Source: Achromobacter sp. MYb9
GTDB taxonomy: Bacteria; Pseudomonadota; Gammaproteobacteria; Burkholderiales; Burkholderiaceae_B
Length of the DNA stretch: 64,000 nt
Assembly (NCBI RefSeq): GCF_002975275.1
Contig: NZ_PCOQ01000018.1
Location: forward strand, 62,001-126,000
Direction: 5' to 3'
Numbering within the stretch: position 1 is the stretch's first letter; the number at the start of each line of letters is the position of its first letter. The notes beneath the pieces were generated by a model. That model saw only the letters and a list, made by a program, of their open reading frames with translations, did not search any database and had not been told where the DNA came from. Made by a program: the position numbers and the translations under genes. Of the stretch, positions 55,435 to 64,000 are shown piece by piece.

Positions 55435-56040
55435 TCAGCCTTTCAGCAGGGCCTTGATGTCGTGCGTCAGGGCGTCCACGCCCAGGTTGTTGTTGGCCAG
55501 CACGCGGGATTCGCCCTTGCCATCCAGCAAATAGAACGCGGCGGTATGGTCCATCGTGTAGTTGCCGTCCTTGGTGGGCGCCTTGGCGTAGTACGCCTTG
55601 AACGACGCAGCAGCCTTTTTGACCTGGTCCGGCGTGCCGGTCAGGCCCAGGAAGCGCGGATCAAAGGCCGTGACGTACTGCTTCAGCACGTCCTGCGTGT
55701 CGCGCTCGGGGTCCACGGTGATCAGCAGCACCTGCACGCGCTCGGCGTCCGGGCCCAGCTTCTTCATGACTTCGGTCAGCTCGGCCAGCGACGTGGGGCA
55801 CACGTCGGGGCACTGCGTGAACCCGAAGAACACCACCACCACCTTGCCGGCGAAGTCGGATAACTGGCGCGTCTTGCCGTTGGTGTCGGTCAGTTCCATG
55901 CCGCGGCCCAGCTGGGTGCCGCTGATGTCGCTGCCTTTGAACGTGGGCGCGCTTTCGCCGCAAGCGGCAAGAGCGGCGGTGAAGGCGGCAGCGGCGCCGA
56001 AGCGCAGGGCCAGCCGGCGGCTGGCGGAAAACACGGACAT
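55435..56040 (-). CDS. sco1: SCO1/SenC-family copper chaperone for cytochrome oxidase
   Basis: 201 residues from ATG 56040, with GGAGG seven bases upstream. A lipoprotein signal ends at LAAC. It has a thioredoxin-like fold with the copper-binding CPDVC and the distal His in MDHTAAFYLLD, so all three ligands are present. It delivers copper to the CuA site of subunit II (coxB). It lies downstream of ctaB and is the last gene of the biogenesis operon. Confidence 0.93.
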   Translation of the reverse strand: MSVFSASRRLALRFGAAAAFTAALAACGESAPTFKGSDISGTQLGRGMELTDTNGKTRQLSDFAGKVVVVFFGFTQCPDVCPTSLAELTEVMKKLGPDAERVQVLLITVDPERDTQDVLKQYVTAFDPRFLGLTGTPDQVKKAAASFKAYYAKAPTKDGNYTMDHTAAFYLLDGKGESRVLANNNLGVDALTHDIKALLKG

Positions 56041-56057
56041 CAACAACCTCCAGGGGG

Positions 56058-56951
56058 TCAGCGCAGCAGGCCGACCCAGTGGTCCACCAGCAGGGCGCCG
56101 AACAGCAGCGCCAGGTAGAGAATGGAAAAACGGAACATGCGGCGCGCCAGCTCGTCGCTATAAGCGCGGTACAGGCGCCAGGCATACGAGACGAACATCC
56201 CGCCCAGCACCAGCGCCGACAGCAGATAGAGTTCGCCGCTCATGCGGATGGCGTAGGGCAACAGGGTCGTGGCCACCAGCGCCACGCTGTACAGCAGGAT
56301 ATGCAGGCGCGTGAACTGGTTGCCGTGGGTGACCGGCAGCATCGGCAGGCCGGCCTTGGCGTAATCGTGGTTGCGATACAGCGCCAGCGCCCAGAAGTGC
56401 GGCGGCGTCCAGATGAAGATGATCAACACCAGCACCCATGCTTCGGCAGGCACCGAATCCGCCACGGCAGCCCAGCCCAGCGCCGGGGGCATCGCGCCGG
56501 ACAGGCCGCCAATCACGATGTTCTGCGGCGTGCGCGGCTTCAGAATGACGGTGTAGATGACGGCGTAACCCACAAAAGTGGCGAAGGTCAGCCACATGGT
56601 CAGGGGGTTGACCAGCGTGTACAGCACGAACATGCCTGCGCCGCCCAGCAGGCCAGACAGGCTCAGCACCTGGAAAGCCGAAATGGTGCCTTGCGCCGTG
56701 GCGCGGCGGGCCGTGCGCAGCATGCGCGCGTCGACCTCCTGTTCGATCAGGCAGTTGATGGCGAAAGCCGCCGCGGCAAGGAGCCAGATGCCAATCGTGC
56801 CGAACAGCACGCGGCGCATGTCGGGGATGCCCGGCGCGGCGAGGAACATGCCGATGACTGCGCAAAACACGGCCAGCTGCGTGACGCGCGGCTTGGTGAG
56901 TACGAAGTATTGGCGAAACAATCCGGATTGGGGAGCGGCAAGACTGGTCAT
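56058..56951 (-). CDS. ctaB: Protoheme IX farnesyltransferase (heme o synthase)
   Basis: 297 residues from ATG 56951. A polytopic prenyltransferase of the UbiA class. N-terminal [20 protein letters not shown]; the Asp-rich site [39 protein letters not shown]. It adds the farnesyl chain to heme b to give heme o, ahead of CtaA. It lies 13 bp after ctaA. Confidence 0.95.
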   Translation of the reverse strand: MTSLAAPQSGLFRQYFVLTKPRVTQLAVFCAVIGMFLAAPGIPDMRRVLFGTIGIWLLAAAAFAINCLIEQEVDARMLRTARRATAQGTISAFQVLSLSGLLGGAGMFVLYTLVNPLTMWLTFATFVGYAVIYTVILKPRTPQNIVIGGLSGAMPPALGWAAVADSVPAEAWVLVLIIFIWTPPHFWALALYRNHDYAKAGLPMLPVTHGNQFTRLHILLYSVALVATTLLPYAIRMSGELYLLSALVLGGMFVSYAWRLYRAYSDELARRMFRFSILYLALLFGALLVDHWVGLLR

Positions 56952-56964
56952 AGTGGACCCTATT

Positions 56965-57999
56965 TTAAACGCGCACCGAATTGGGGCCATAGCCCGCCGC
57001 CGGCGCGCCTCCCGCTGTGGACAAACGCACCATCAGCACCACGGCGGCCAAGGTCAGGCCCGCGGCTCCTCCATTGTGCAGCACGGCGATCAGCAGCGGC
57101 CACTGAAAGAAGATGGTGGTCAGGCCGGTGAACAATTGCGCCGTCAGCAGCGCCAGCATCAGCGTGGCGGGGCCGCGCAGCCCCGGTTCGGCCCGCAGCC
57201 GCCAGGCCAGCGTGCCCAGGTACAGGAACACGACAAAGGCGAAATTGCGGTGCACCCAGTGGATTGCCGTCAGGGCCGGCTGCGAGATCATCTCGCCCGA
57301 GGGCAATTCACCCAGGCCGCGGATCACCGAATAGCCGCCGTGGAAGTCCATGTCCGGCACCCACTTCCCGTGGCACATGGGGAAATCCATGCAGGCCAGC
57401 GCGGCATAGTTGGTACTGACCCAACCGCCCAATGTCACCTGCACCAGCAGCAGACCGAACCCCACCGCCACCCACGGCTTCCAGCGGGCCGCCGCCGCGC
57501 CGACAGGCAGATGTGGCCGCTCACGGGCAGACAGCCAGGTCATCAACGCCAGCACCGACAGCCCGAACACCAGATGGGACGTCACCACGGCCGGCATCAG
57601 CTTGTGGGTAACCGTCCAGGCGCCAAACGCGCCCTGCACGCACACGGCGACAAGCGTCGTGACGGCCAACGCGGGCGAACGGCCCAGTTCGCGCCGATAA
57701 CGCCACGCCATATAGACGATGCCGATGATGAGCATGCCCAGGATGGTCCCGACATAGCGGTGGATCATCTCGATCCAGGCCTTGGACATCGTCACGGGAC
57801 CGAAGGGCATCGCTTGCGACGCCTGGTGGATGTCGCCCTGCGCACCCAGTGGCGTCACGCTGCCGTAGCAGCCGGGCCAGTCGGGGCAGCCCAGGCCCGA
57901 GTCCGTCAGGCGCACGAAGGCGCCGAACATGATCAGGTCCAGGGTCAGAAACCAAGTGAAAAAAACCAGCTTGCGATACCGCGCTTTGATGCGTTCCAT
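56965..57999 (-). CDS. ctaA: Heme A synthase (COX15/CtaA family)
   Basis: 344 residues from ATG 57999 ([14 protein letters not shown]). About eight membrane segments; conserved heme-ligand His in [24 protein letters not shown] and [10 protein letters not shown]. The two Cys pairs [10 protein letters not shown] and [13 protein letters not shown] are typical of the type with paired cysteines. It converts heme o to heme a for the oxidase. Confidence 0.94.
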   Translation of the reverse strand: MERIKARYRKLVFFTWFLTLDLIMFGAFVRLTDSGLGCPDWPGCYGSVTPLGAQGDIHQASQAMPFGPVTMSKAWIEMIHRYVGTILGMLIIGIVYMAWRYRRELGRSPALAVTTLVAVCVQGAFGAWTVTHKLMPAVVTSHLVFGLSVLALMTWLSARERPHLPVGAAAARWKPWVAVGFGLLLVQVTLGGWVSTNYAALACMDFPMCHGKWVPDMDFHGGYSVIRGLGELPSGEMISQPALTAIHWVHRNFAFVVFLYLGTLAWRLRAEPGLRGPATLMLALLTAQLFTGLTTIFFQWPLLIAVLHNGGAAGLTLAAVVLMVRLSTAGGAPAAGYGPNSVRV

Positions 58000-58052
58000 T
58001 TCCCTACCATTACTCTGCCGTGCCGCGCGAGTCCCGCGGCACGTGAAACCCG

Positions 58053-58682
58053 TCATCCAATCCTGGAGTTATAGACCAGCTTGCTGATGTCTTTGCGCAC
58101 TTTGACGCCGTCGGCTTCGGCGGGGTACTGCATCATCAGATTGCCCAGCGGGTCGATCACCCACATCGGCTCCGGCAGCCCGGGCTGGCCGGCGGCCGTG
58201 TCCCGCGCCAGCAGGTAGCGCGCCAGTTGATCGGGATCGGCGCGCAGCATGACCGTGCCCTTGTAGGCTTCCAGCACCTTGTCCGGCACCGGCGCGTCAT
58301 CGGTGATGAACCAGACGCGCGCCAGGCGGTCCACGTTCTTGCCCTGGCTGGCGTGGCTGTTGCGCGTGATGTAGAGCTTGCGGGCGCAGCTTTCGGGGCA
58401 GGCCGCGCCGTCCGCCGTCACCAGCAGCCACTTGCCCTTCAGGCTTTGCAGGTCGAAAGGCTTGCCGTCCAGCGTGGTCAGCGTAAGCTCGGCCGCCGCC
58501 GGCATCGGGCGCTGCGGCGACACCAGCGTGCCGTAATTGCTGGAATCCGCCGGCCACCACTGCGGGTTCATGTACACCACGAAGGCGGCCACGATCGGCG
58601 CCAGTGAACACAGAAACACCAGCAGCATAGGCATCAATGAGCGCTTGCCTGCAGGCTTGTTGGATGAAATATCGCGAGCCAC
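58053..58682 (-). CDS. SCO-like membrane-anchored thioredoxin-fold protein of the cox cluster
   Basis: 209 residues from a GTG at 58682 with AGGA six bases upstream. One N-terminal membrane helix (MLLVFLCSLAPIVAAFVVYM), then a periplasmic domain with CPESC in VTADGAACPESCARKLYIT. The distal His that SCO1 uses for copper is not found where expected (MWVIDPLGNLMMQYP). It may therefore be a disulfide reductase for CuA-site or SCO cysteines and not itself a copper carrier (inference). It lies between SURF1 and ctaA in the same operon. Confidence 0.75.
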   Translation of the reverse strand: MARDISSNKPAGKRSLMPMLLVFLCSLAPIVAAFVVYMNPQWWPADSSNYGTLVSPQRPMPAAAELTLTTLDGKPFDLQSLKGKWLLVTADGAACPESCARKLYITRNSHASQGKNVDRLARVWFITDDAPVPDKVLEAYKGTVMLRADPDQLARYLLARDTAAGQPGLPEPMWVIDPLGNLMMQYPAEADGVKVRKDISKLVYNSRIG

Positions 58683-58718
58683 TTTATATCCTGGATGATT
58701 CGTTCATGGACGCACGCG

Positions 58719-59525
58719 TCAGGCCGGGGGGCCGTTTCGCGCGCGCTGGCGCATGCGCTTGATGGCGCCCCCCAGCACCACCAGCCATGCGATGGCGGCT
58801 ATCAGACCAAACGCGAACCACTGCACGGCGTAAGACGTGTTCTTCTGAAAATCCACCGACGGCTGCGGCCAGTCCCGGATCAGGCCGCCGGCGGCGCCCG
58901 GGTCCGCCGGGCCCGTCTGGCTCAGCACCACCGGCAACAGGTTCAGCCCCGTCGCGCGGGCATAATCGGCAAGCGGCAGGTTCTGCACCTGCGGCACGCT
59001 GCCGTTTGCCACGGGCAGCGCCTTGGGCAGCGCGGATTGATCCTGCCCGCCCATCGACCAAAGCTCGAACATGCGTGGCACACGGTCGGAGAGTTCACCG
59101 GTGACGGTCTGTGCGCCTTCGGGCGTTGCCGGCAGCTTGGGTTCGCCCTGGCCCTGGATCACGCGCGGCAGCCAGCCCCGCAGCACCACCACCGCCTGCC
59201 GCGACGACGCATCCAGCAGCAGCGGCGTGGCCAGCCAGTAGCCGGGCCTGCCGTCGTGGTTGCGGTTGTCCAGCAGTACACTGAATTGCGGCAACCATGT
59301 GCCGCTGGCCTGGGCCACGCGCCACGCGGTCATGTCGTCGGAAGGCGTTGCCGGCGTCAGCATCAGCGGCGCCTGCTTGCGGCCCGCCTCGATCGCCGCC
59401 AGAATGGCGCGTCGCTCGTCGCTGCGACGCAACTGCCATTGCCCCAGCGACACCAGAATCACCACGGCGATGCCAAGCAGGAGTAAGGCGGCTACCGTGT
59501 AGCGGGTTGAATGCGGTCGGGCCAT
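58719..59525 (-). CDS. SURF1-family cytochrome oxidase assembly protein
   Basis: 268 residues. It has the two-helix SURF1 topology: N-terminal VAALLLLGIAVVILVSLGQWQLRR and a C-terminal helix FGLIAAIAWLVVLGGAI before a basic tail. The conserved LGQWQLRRSDER and VQWFAFGLIA are family marks. It assists insertion of heme a into subunit I. It is the first gene of the minus-strand biogenesis operon SURF1 - SCO-like - ctaA - ctaB - sco1. Confidence 0.92.
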   Translation of the reverse strand: MARPHSTRYTVAALLLLGIAVVILVSLGQWQLRRSDERRAILAAIEAGRKQAPLMLTPATPSDDMTAWRVAQASGTWLPQFSVLLDNRNHDGRPGYWLATPLLLDASSRQAVVVLRGWLPRVIQGQGEPKLPATPEGAQTVTGELSDRVPRMFELWSMGGQDQSALPKALPVANGSVPQVQNLPLADYARATGLNLLPVVLSQTGPADPGAAGGLIRDWPQPSVDFQKNTSYAVQWFAFGLIAAIAWLVVLGGAIKRMRQRARNGPPA

Positions 59526-59561
59526 GTATCGTTGCTAACTCTGTTTTGTCCGGAGACCACC

Positions 59562-59762
59562 ATGCGCGTTTTCGTCGTACTGGCCTTCATCGGGATTCTG
59601 GCCAGCCTGGCATCCGCCCTGGTCTACCTGATGCGGGACAAAGGCACTACCAGCCGCACCGTCAATGCACTGACCGTGCGCATCGGGCTGTCGGTCGCCC
59701 TGTTCCTGTTCGTGCTGTTCGCCCATCACATGGGCTGGATCGAAAGCACCGGGCTTAGATAG
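59562..59762 (+). CDS. Twin-transmembrane protein (DUF2909-like)
   Basis: 66 residues from ATG 59562 with CGGAGA nearby. Two hydrophobic helices (FVVLAFIGILASLASALVYL and ALTVRIGLSVALFLFVLFAH) are joined by RDKGTTSRTVN, the layout of the DUF2909 twin-TM family found near cox genes in beta-proteobacteria. It is the only gene on the plus strand in the cluster, divergent from SURF1 and convergent with coxC. Function unknown. Confidence 0.75.
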   Translation: MRVFVVLAFIGILASLASALVYLMRDKGTTSRTVNALTVRIGLSVALFLFVLFAHHMGWIESTGLR

Positions 59763-59795
59763 GCCGGCGGGGGCATCGGTTCCCCCTTATTGCAA

Positions 59796-59849
59796 CAAAG
59801 CGCGATCGGCGCCCGGCATTATCGCCGCCCGGCCCCTTATCGCGCTTTG
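59796..59849. terminator. Long inverted repeat between DUF2909 and coxC, probable bidirectional terminator
   Basis: CAAAGCGCGAT (59796-59806) and ATCGCGCTTTG (59839-59849) are perfect 11-bp arms 32 nt apart. The spacer holds a near-perfect 13-bp direct repeat, ATCGGCGCCCGGC / ATCGCCGCCCGGC. It lies in the 126-bp gap between two converging genes, which suggests transcript ending or protection on both sides. Confidence 0.5.
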
Positions 59850-59888
59850 CCCGCCCTGCGCCGCAGAGCGGGTCCGTGCCGGCCTGCG

Positions 59889-60764
59889 TCAGAACCAGTA
59901 GACGAACAGGTACAGGCCCAGCCACACCACGTCCACAAAGTGCCAGTACCAGGCCGCGCCTTCAAAGCCGAAGTGATGATCGGCGGTGAAGTGGCCCCGG
60001 ATCAGACGGATCAGGATGACCGTCAGCATCGTGGCGCCCAGGATCACGTGGAATCCGTGGAAGCCGGTCAGCATGTAGAACAGCGACCCGTACGCGCCCG
60101 AGTTGAACTTCAGGTTCAGCTCTGTGTACGCATGGTGGTATTCGGCGGCCTGACAGGCCACGAAGATGAAGCCCAGGATGACCGTCGCGGCCAGCCAGAA
60201 CATCGTCTTGCCGCGGTGGTTCTCGCGCAGCGCATGGTGCGCGATCGTCAGCGTGACGCCCGAGGACAGCAGCAGCGCGGTGTTGATCGTGGGCAGCCAG
60301 AAGGGGCCCACCGTCTGGAACTGCTCGACCACGCCGGCCGGGCCGAAGTTGGGCCAGGCTGCCTTGAAGTCGGGCCACAGCATCAGCCGGTGGTCGATGT
60401 CGCCCAGCCACGGCGTCGTGATCGTGCGGGTGTACCAGAGCGCGCCGAAGAAGGCGGCGAAGAACATCACTTCAGAGAAGATGAACCAGCTCATGCCCCA
60501 GCGGTAGGAACCGTCGATGCGCTTGCTGTTCATGCCGGCTTCGGATTCCTGGATGGCGTCGCCGAACCAGTAGTACAGCACGACGATCAGGCCGATGAAC
60601 CCCGCCAGCACCGCCCATTTGGCCCAGTCGACGCCGTTGATCCAGGCCGCGGCGCCCAGCCCCATGAACAACAGCGCCACCGCCGTACGCACGGGATGCC
60701 CCGAGTCGGCGGGCACAAAGTAGTACGGTGCCTCTTTACCTTGAACCGAGTGGCTTGCACTCAT
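59889..60764 (-). CDS. coxC: Cytochrome c oxidase subunit III
   Basis: 291 residues with GGGAGAA before the ATG. Seven membrane segments. Conserved strings YFVPADSGHPVRT, WGMSWFIFSEVMFFAAFFGAL (with the subunit III Glu), FYMLTGFHGFHVILGA and a final WHFVDVVWLGLYLFVYWF. It stabilises the catalytic core and the proton uptake path. It lies downstream of ctaD and two small genes. Confidence 0.95.
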   Translation of the reverse strand: MSASHSVQGKEAPYYFVPADSGHPVRTAVALLFMGLGAAAWINGVDWAKWAVLAGFIGLIVVLYYWFGDAIQESEAGMNSKRIDGSYRWGMSWFIFSEVMFFAAFFGALWYTRTITTPWLGDIDHRLMLWPDFKAAWPNFGPAGVVEQFQTVGPFWLPTINTALLLSSGVTLTIAHHALRENHRGKTMFWLAATVILGFIFVACQAAEYHHAYTELNLKFNSGAYGSLFYMLTGFHGFHVILGATMLTVILIRLIRGHFTADHHFGFEGAAWYWHFVDVVWLGLYLFVYWF

Positions 60765-60801
60765 GGCTTTCTCCCTGGTACAGATTTATAGATTAAGTGA
60801 T

Positions 60802-61026
60802 TCAAGTCAGGCTAGAAACGGCCCAACGCACAATTAATACCAGCACAGTAACGAAGATTGCCGCTGCCAGCAGCCCAGCCACGATCACGTGCACCGGGTT
60901 CAGCTTGGCGCTGTCTTCCCGGTAGCCCGCGCCCTTGCGCACGCCGAAGAACCCCCACGCCACCGCCTTCATGGTCTGAAGAAAGCTCAGCTTGCGCTGA
61001 GTGGTTTCGTGCAGGTCGTCGCTCAT
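60802..61026 (-). CDS. DUF2970 small membrane protein
   Basis: 74 residues. N-terminal KLSFLQTMKAVAWGFFGVRKGAGYREDSAKLNP, then one helix PVHVIVAGLLAAAIFVTVLVLIV, the hallmark DUF2970 layout. It occurs regularly between oxidase subunits in beta-proteobacteria; a role in oxidase assembly is assumed, not shown. Confidence 0.85.
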   Translation of the reverse strand: MSDDLHETTQRKLSFLQTMKAVAWGFFGVRKGAGYREDSAKLNPVHVIVAGLLAAAIFVTVLVLIVRWAVSSLT

Positions 61027-61035
61027 GGTCGTGGC

Positions 61036-61161
61036 CTAGCCGACCGCGTTGCCGGTCAGCAGCGCCGAGCCCCGCAACACGGTCCAGGCAAACACGGCAA
61101 GGACGAAAACCAGCAGGACCAGCCCTGCAATTTTGTTACGGCGGCGCTGCTCGGGTGTCAT
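61036..61161 (-). CDS. 41-aa cytochrome oxidase small assembly protein
   Basis: Read directly from the DNA: ATG at 61161, TAG ending at 61036. The peptide begins MTPEQRRRNKIAGLVLLVF and continues as a single hydrophobic helix through LAVFAWTVLRGSALL, with a basic N-terminus, so it should insert with the N-terminus inside. It lies between ctaD and DUF2970, 31 bp after ctaD. Equivalent 35-45 residue membrane proteins are annotated at this place in Burkholderiales as small oxidase assembly proteins. It is easily missed because of its length. Confidence 0.75.
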   Translation of the reverse strand: MTPEQRRRNKIAGLVLLVFVLAVFAWTVLRGSALLTGNAVG

Positions 61162-61192
61162 TGCTGTGCTACCTGGAACATGAAAGGCGGGT

Positions 61193-62800
61193 TCACTTCA
61201 CTTCGGGCGGCGTTTCGAAGGTGTGGAACGGGGCCGGCGAGGGCACTGTCCATTCCAGCCCTTCGGCGCCTTCCCACGGCTTCGCCGCGGCGACTTCGCC
61301 CTTGCCCATGTAGCAGCGAATGATCGCCCACAGGAAGATCAATTGCGACAGGCCGAACCAGAACGCGCCGATGGTGGCCATCTGGTGGAACGTCGTAAAT
61401 TGCGCGGCGTAGTCGGCATACCGGCGCGGCATGCCGGCCAGGCCCAGGAAGTGCATCGGGAAGAAGGTCACGTTGAACGAGATCAGCGTCGACCAGAAAT
61501 GCAGCTTGCCCAGCTTTTCGCTGTACATGCGGCCGGTCCACTTGGGCACCCAGTAGTAGGCGCCGGCGAACAGCGCGAACAACGAACCCGCCACCAGCAC
61601 GTAGTGGAAGTGAGCCACCACGTAGTAGGTGTCGTGCACCTGGATGTCGATCGGGGCCACGGACAGGATCAGGCCGGTGAAGCCGCCCATCGTGAACACG
61701 AAGATGAAGCCGATCGAGAACAGCATCGGCGTCTCGAACGTCATCGAGCCGCGCCACATCGTGGCGACCCAGTTGAACACCTTCACCCCGGTGGGGATGG
61801 AGATGAGCATGGTGGCATACATGAAGTACAGCTGGCCCGTCACCGGCATGCCCGTCGTGAACATGTGGTGGGCCCACACGATGAACGACAGCACGGCGAT
61901 GGAAGCCGTGGCGTACACCATCGAGGCATAACCGAACAGCTTCTTGCGGGCGAACGCGGGCACGATGGCCGACACGATACCGAACGCCGGCAAGATCATG
62001 ATGTAGACCTCGGGGTGCCCGAAGAACCAGAACACGTGCTGGTACAGGACCGGGTCGCCACCGGCGGCCGCGTTGAAGAAGCCCGTGCCGAAGTGGCGGT
62101 CGGTCAGCACCATGGTGATGGCCGCGGCCAGCACCGGCATCACGGCCAGCAGCAGGAACGCGGTGATCAGCCAGGTCCAGCAGAACAGCGGCATCTTCAT
62201 CAGCGTCAAGCCGGGCGCGCGCATGTTCAGGATGGTCACGATGATGTTGATCGCGCCCATGATCGACGACGCACCCATGATGTGCATCGCGAAAATGCCC
62301 AGATCCATGCCTGGACCCATCTGCAGGGACAGCGGCGCATACAGCGTCCAGCCCGCGGCGGTGGCGCCGCCCGGCACGAAGAACGACGCGGTCAGCATGA
62401 TCGCGGCCACCGGCAGCAACCAGAAGCTGAAGTTGTTCATGCGCGCGAACGCCATGTCGGATGCGCCGATCTGCATCGGGATCATCCAGTTCGCGAAGCC
62501 CACGAAGGCCGGCATGATGGCGCCGAACACCATGATGATGCCGTGCATGGTGGTGAACTGGTTGAACAGTTCGGGGCGGAAGAACTGCAGGCCCGGCTCG
62601 AACAATTCGGTGCGCAGCAGCAAGGCAAGCGTGCCGCCTTCCAGCAACATGGCAAACGAGAAGATGAGATACATCGTCCCGATGTCTTTATGGTTCGTGG
62701 CGAATAGCCAGCGGCGCCAGCCCGTGGGCATGGCGTGGTGGTGGTCATCGTGACCGTGGCCGTGGCCCGGCGACACGTGGTCTACAGTGACGCTGCTCAT
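61193..62800 (-). CDS. ctaD: Cytochrome c oxidase subunit I
   Basis: 535 residues with GGAAGGAG before the ATG. An N-terminal His-rich cytosolic tail ([13 protein letters not shown]) precedes 12 membrane helices. Heme-copper motifs: MHGIIMVFG with the low-spin heme ligand His, [17 protein letters not shown] (CuB His and cross-linked Tyr), [10 protein letters not shown] and [12 protein letters not shown] with the heme a3 and heme a ligands near 380-395. It is the aa3 catalytic subunit reducing oxygen to water. Confidence 0.97.
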   Translation of the reverse strand: MSSVTVDHVSPGHGHGHDDHHHAMPTGWRRWLFATNHKDIGTMYLIFSFAMLLEGGTLALLLRTELFEPGLQFFRPELFNQFTTMHGIIMVFGAIMPAFVGFANWMIPMQIGASDMAFARMNNFSFWLLPVAAIMLTASFFVPGGATAAGWTLYAPLSLQMGPGMDLGIFAMHIMGASSIMGAINIIVTILNMRAPGLTLMKMPLFCWTWLITAFLLLAVMPVLAAAITMVLTDRHFGTGFFNAAAGGDPVLYQHVFWFFGHPEVYIMILPAFGIVSAIVPAFARKKLFGYASMVYATASIAVLSFIVWAHHMFTTGMPVTGQLYFMYATMLISIPTGVKVFNWVATMWRGSMTFETPMLFSIGFIFVFTMGGFTGLILSVAPIDIQVHDTYYVVAHFHYVLVAGSLFALFAGAYYWVPKWTGRMYSEKLGKLHFWSTLISFNVTFFPMHFLGLAGMPRRYADYAAQFTTFHQMATIGAFWFGLSQLIFLWAIIRCYMGKGEVAAAKPWEGAEGLEWTVPSPAPFHTFETPPEVK

Positions 62801-62902
62801 GATGGACTCCTTCCTGCTGAGTGCCGCCCCCGTTCCACGGGGACGGCAGGGTATCTCTAACTAAACGGAACCGGTTCTAACGGTGGGAACGCAGGCGCGC
62901 GA

Positions 62903-64000
62903 TCAACGCGCGGCCGCGACGTCCTTCGGTAGAACCGTCGGGTCCTGCCCCTTGCCTGCATTGCTCCAGGCATGGCGCGTATAGCTGATGACCGCTGCGA
63001 TCTCGACATCATTGAGCTGCCCGCCGAATGCCGCCATCGCGGTGCCGGGCTTGCCCTTGAGCACGGTGTTGATCTGGCCCGCCTTGGGGCCCAGAACAAC
63101 CTTGTCTCCGTCGAGCGGTGGGAAACTGCCCGGAATGCCCTTGCCGTTGGCCTGGTGACAGGCTACGCAATTGGCGGCGAAGACCTTCTCGCCACGGGCA
63201 ACCAGTTCGGCTTCCGTCCACTCTTTATTGGGATCGTCGGCGTTTGCCGCCATCTTCTTTTTCTGGTCTTCAACCCACTTATCGTAGTCGGCCTGCGCCA
63301 GGACTTCCACGACGATGGGCATGAAGGCGTGGTCTTTGCCACAGAGTTCCGCGCATTGGCCACGGTAGATGCCGGGTTTTTCCGCACGGAACCAGGCGTC
63401 CCGCAGGAAACCGGGGATGGCATCCTGCTTGACGCCGAAGTCGGGGATCATCCAGGAGTGGATGACGTCGGCCGCGGTGAGCACGACCCGCACCTTCTTG
63501 TCCACCGGGACCACCATGTGGTTGTCCACTTCCATCAGGTAGAACTCGCCCTTGGGCTCGCGGTTCTCGATCTGCGCGCGGGGCGTGGACAGCGTGGACA
63601 GGAACTTGACGCCGGCAGCGGAGCCGTCGAGGTATTCATACCCCCACTTCCACTGATAGCCGGTGACCTTGATGGTCAGGTCGGCGCTTGAGGTGTCTTT
63701 CATGGCCACGACCGTCTTGGTGGCCGGTAGCGCCATGGCGATGACGATGATGAAGGGAATGACCGTCCAGGCGACTTCCACGCCAAGATGCTCATGGAAG
63801 GTCGCGGCCTTGTGCCCGCGGGACTTCCGGTGTGCCCAGATGGAGTAGAACATCACCCCGAACACACCAATGAAAATCACGATACAGATCGTGAGCAGCA
63901 ACCAATGCAGCCACATGATGTCGCGCGAAATCGCCGTGACACCCTCATGCAGGTTCAGCTGATTGACCTTCGGGCCGCCGGGCATGTCTTGCACCTGAGC
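62903..64000 (-). CDS. coxB: Cytochrome c oxidase subunit II with fused cytochrome c domain (5' end outside window)
   Basis: The frame is open through the right edge. Reading from base 64000 it gives AQVQDMPGGPKVNQ, which looks like the mature start just after signal cleavage, so the signal peptide lies beyond the window; a GTG at 63994 is not the real start. Two membrane helices precede the CuA domain with CAELCGKDHAFM (Cys, Glu, Cys, His, Met ligands). The C-terminal ~90 residues are a class I cytochrome c with CVACHQ and a later Met, as in caa3-type oxidases. SCO1 would supply its copper. Confidence 0.95.
   Translation of the reverse strand, partial: AQVQDMPGGPKVNQLNLHEGVTAISRDIMWLHWLLLTICIVIFIGVFGVMFYSIWAHRKSRGHKAATFHEHLGVEVAWTVIPFIIVIAMALPATKTVVAMKDTSSADLTIKVTGYQWKWGYEYLDGSAAGVKFLSTLSTPRAQIENREPKGEFYLMEVDNHMVVPVDKKVRVVLTAADVIHSWMIPDFGVKQDAIPGFLRDAWFRAEKPGIYRGQCAELCGKDHAFMPIVVEVLAQADYDKWVEDQKKKMAANADDPNKEWTEAELVARGEKVFAANCVACHQANGKGIPGSFPPLDGDKVVLGPKAGQINTVLKGKPGTAMAAFGGQLNDVEIAAVISYTRHAWSNAGKGQDPTVLPKDVAAAR

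Noticed and set aside
61223-62707. 494-codon plus-strand open frame, very His/Arg/Glu-rich, opposite ctaD
   Set aside because: It mirrors the highly conserved ctaD codons; no ribosome-binding site and no known domain.
63903-63994. GTG at 63994 as the coxB start
   Set aside because: The frame is open to the window edge and the residues there look like a mature N-terminus after signal cleavage, so the real start lies outside.

Overview
The window is 64 kb of GC-rich, densely coded bacterial chromosome. It looks like Achromobacter or a close Alcaligenaceae relative (Bordetella group). Reasons are the beta-proteobacterial caa3-type cytochrome oxidase cluster with its Burkholderiales-type small proteins (DUF2970, DUF2909, DUF3717), the PhaM-type granule protein, and a Vi-antigen-like capsule operon carrying a VexL-type lyase, which I know from Achromobacter denitrificans. 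I saw no rRNA, tRNA, CRISPR array or insertion sequence. The genus is inferred; no search was run.

Layout. (1) 1-11.6 kb, envelope genes: the start of a Tat-exported PhoD-like phosphatase (cut by the window edge), a giant glycine-rich autotransporter, an ampH / outer-membrane-protein / serine-hydrolase operon and a GAF-LytTR regulator. (2) 11.8-25.2 kb, minus strand: a nine-gene capsule operon in the order tviB-tviD-tviE-vexA-vexB-vexC-vexD-vexE-vexL, headed by an unusually AT-rich 600-bp leader. It follows the Salmonella Vi locus but has no tviA or tviC, its VexC ATPase has lost every ATPase motif, and its VexB carries an extra 200-residue N-terminal region. (3) 25.8-32.7 kb: a LysR regulator divergent from a sugar-acid module (lambda-crystallin-like dehydrogenase, TRAP transporter, uronate dehydrogenase, SMP-30 lactonase). 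(4) 33.0-43.9 kb: a urea/short-chain-amide module. A urtABCDE-type ABC transporter, formamidase fmdA and fmdB lie divergent from an unusual sensor in which an NCS1 permease is fused to a histidine kinase and receiver, followed by a LuxR-type response regulator. Two identical-type dyads, TACGTTnnnTGACGTA, sit in the shared promoter. (5) 43.9-45.6 kb: a hipBA toxin-antitoxin pair with a cluster of nested inverted repeats. (6) 45.7-55.4 kb: glmS, an Lrp/AsnC regulator, a glycosyltransferase with ugd, an MFS exporter, glmU, phaM and small envelope proteins. (7) 55.4-64 kb: the aa3/caa3 cytochrome c oxidase biogenesis and structural cluster (sco1, ctaB, ctaA, a SCO-like protein, SURF1, coxC, DUF2970, a 41-aa membrane protein, ctaD, and coxB cut by the right edge).

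How it works together. TviB should supply an activated N-acetylhexosaminuronic acid. TviE is the candidate polymerising glycosyltransferase and TviD the O-acetyltransferase. VexA-D form an export path, VexE a terminal lipid-modifying acyltransferase, and VexL a periplasmic lyase that trims mislocalised polymer. The points most worth following up are the degenerate VexC, the missing TviC epimerase, the altered acyltransferase motif in VexE, the transporter-kinase fusion with its putative operator, and the hipBA operator array.
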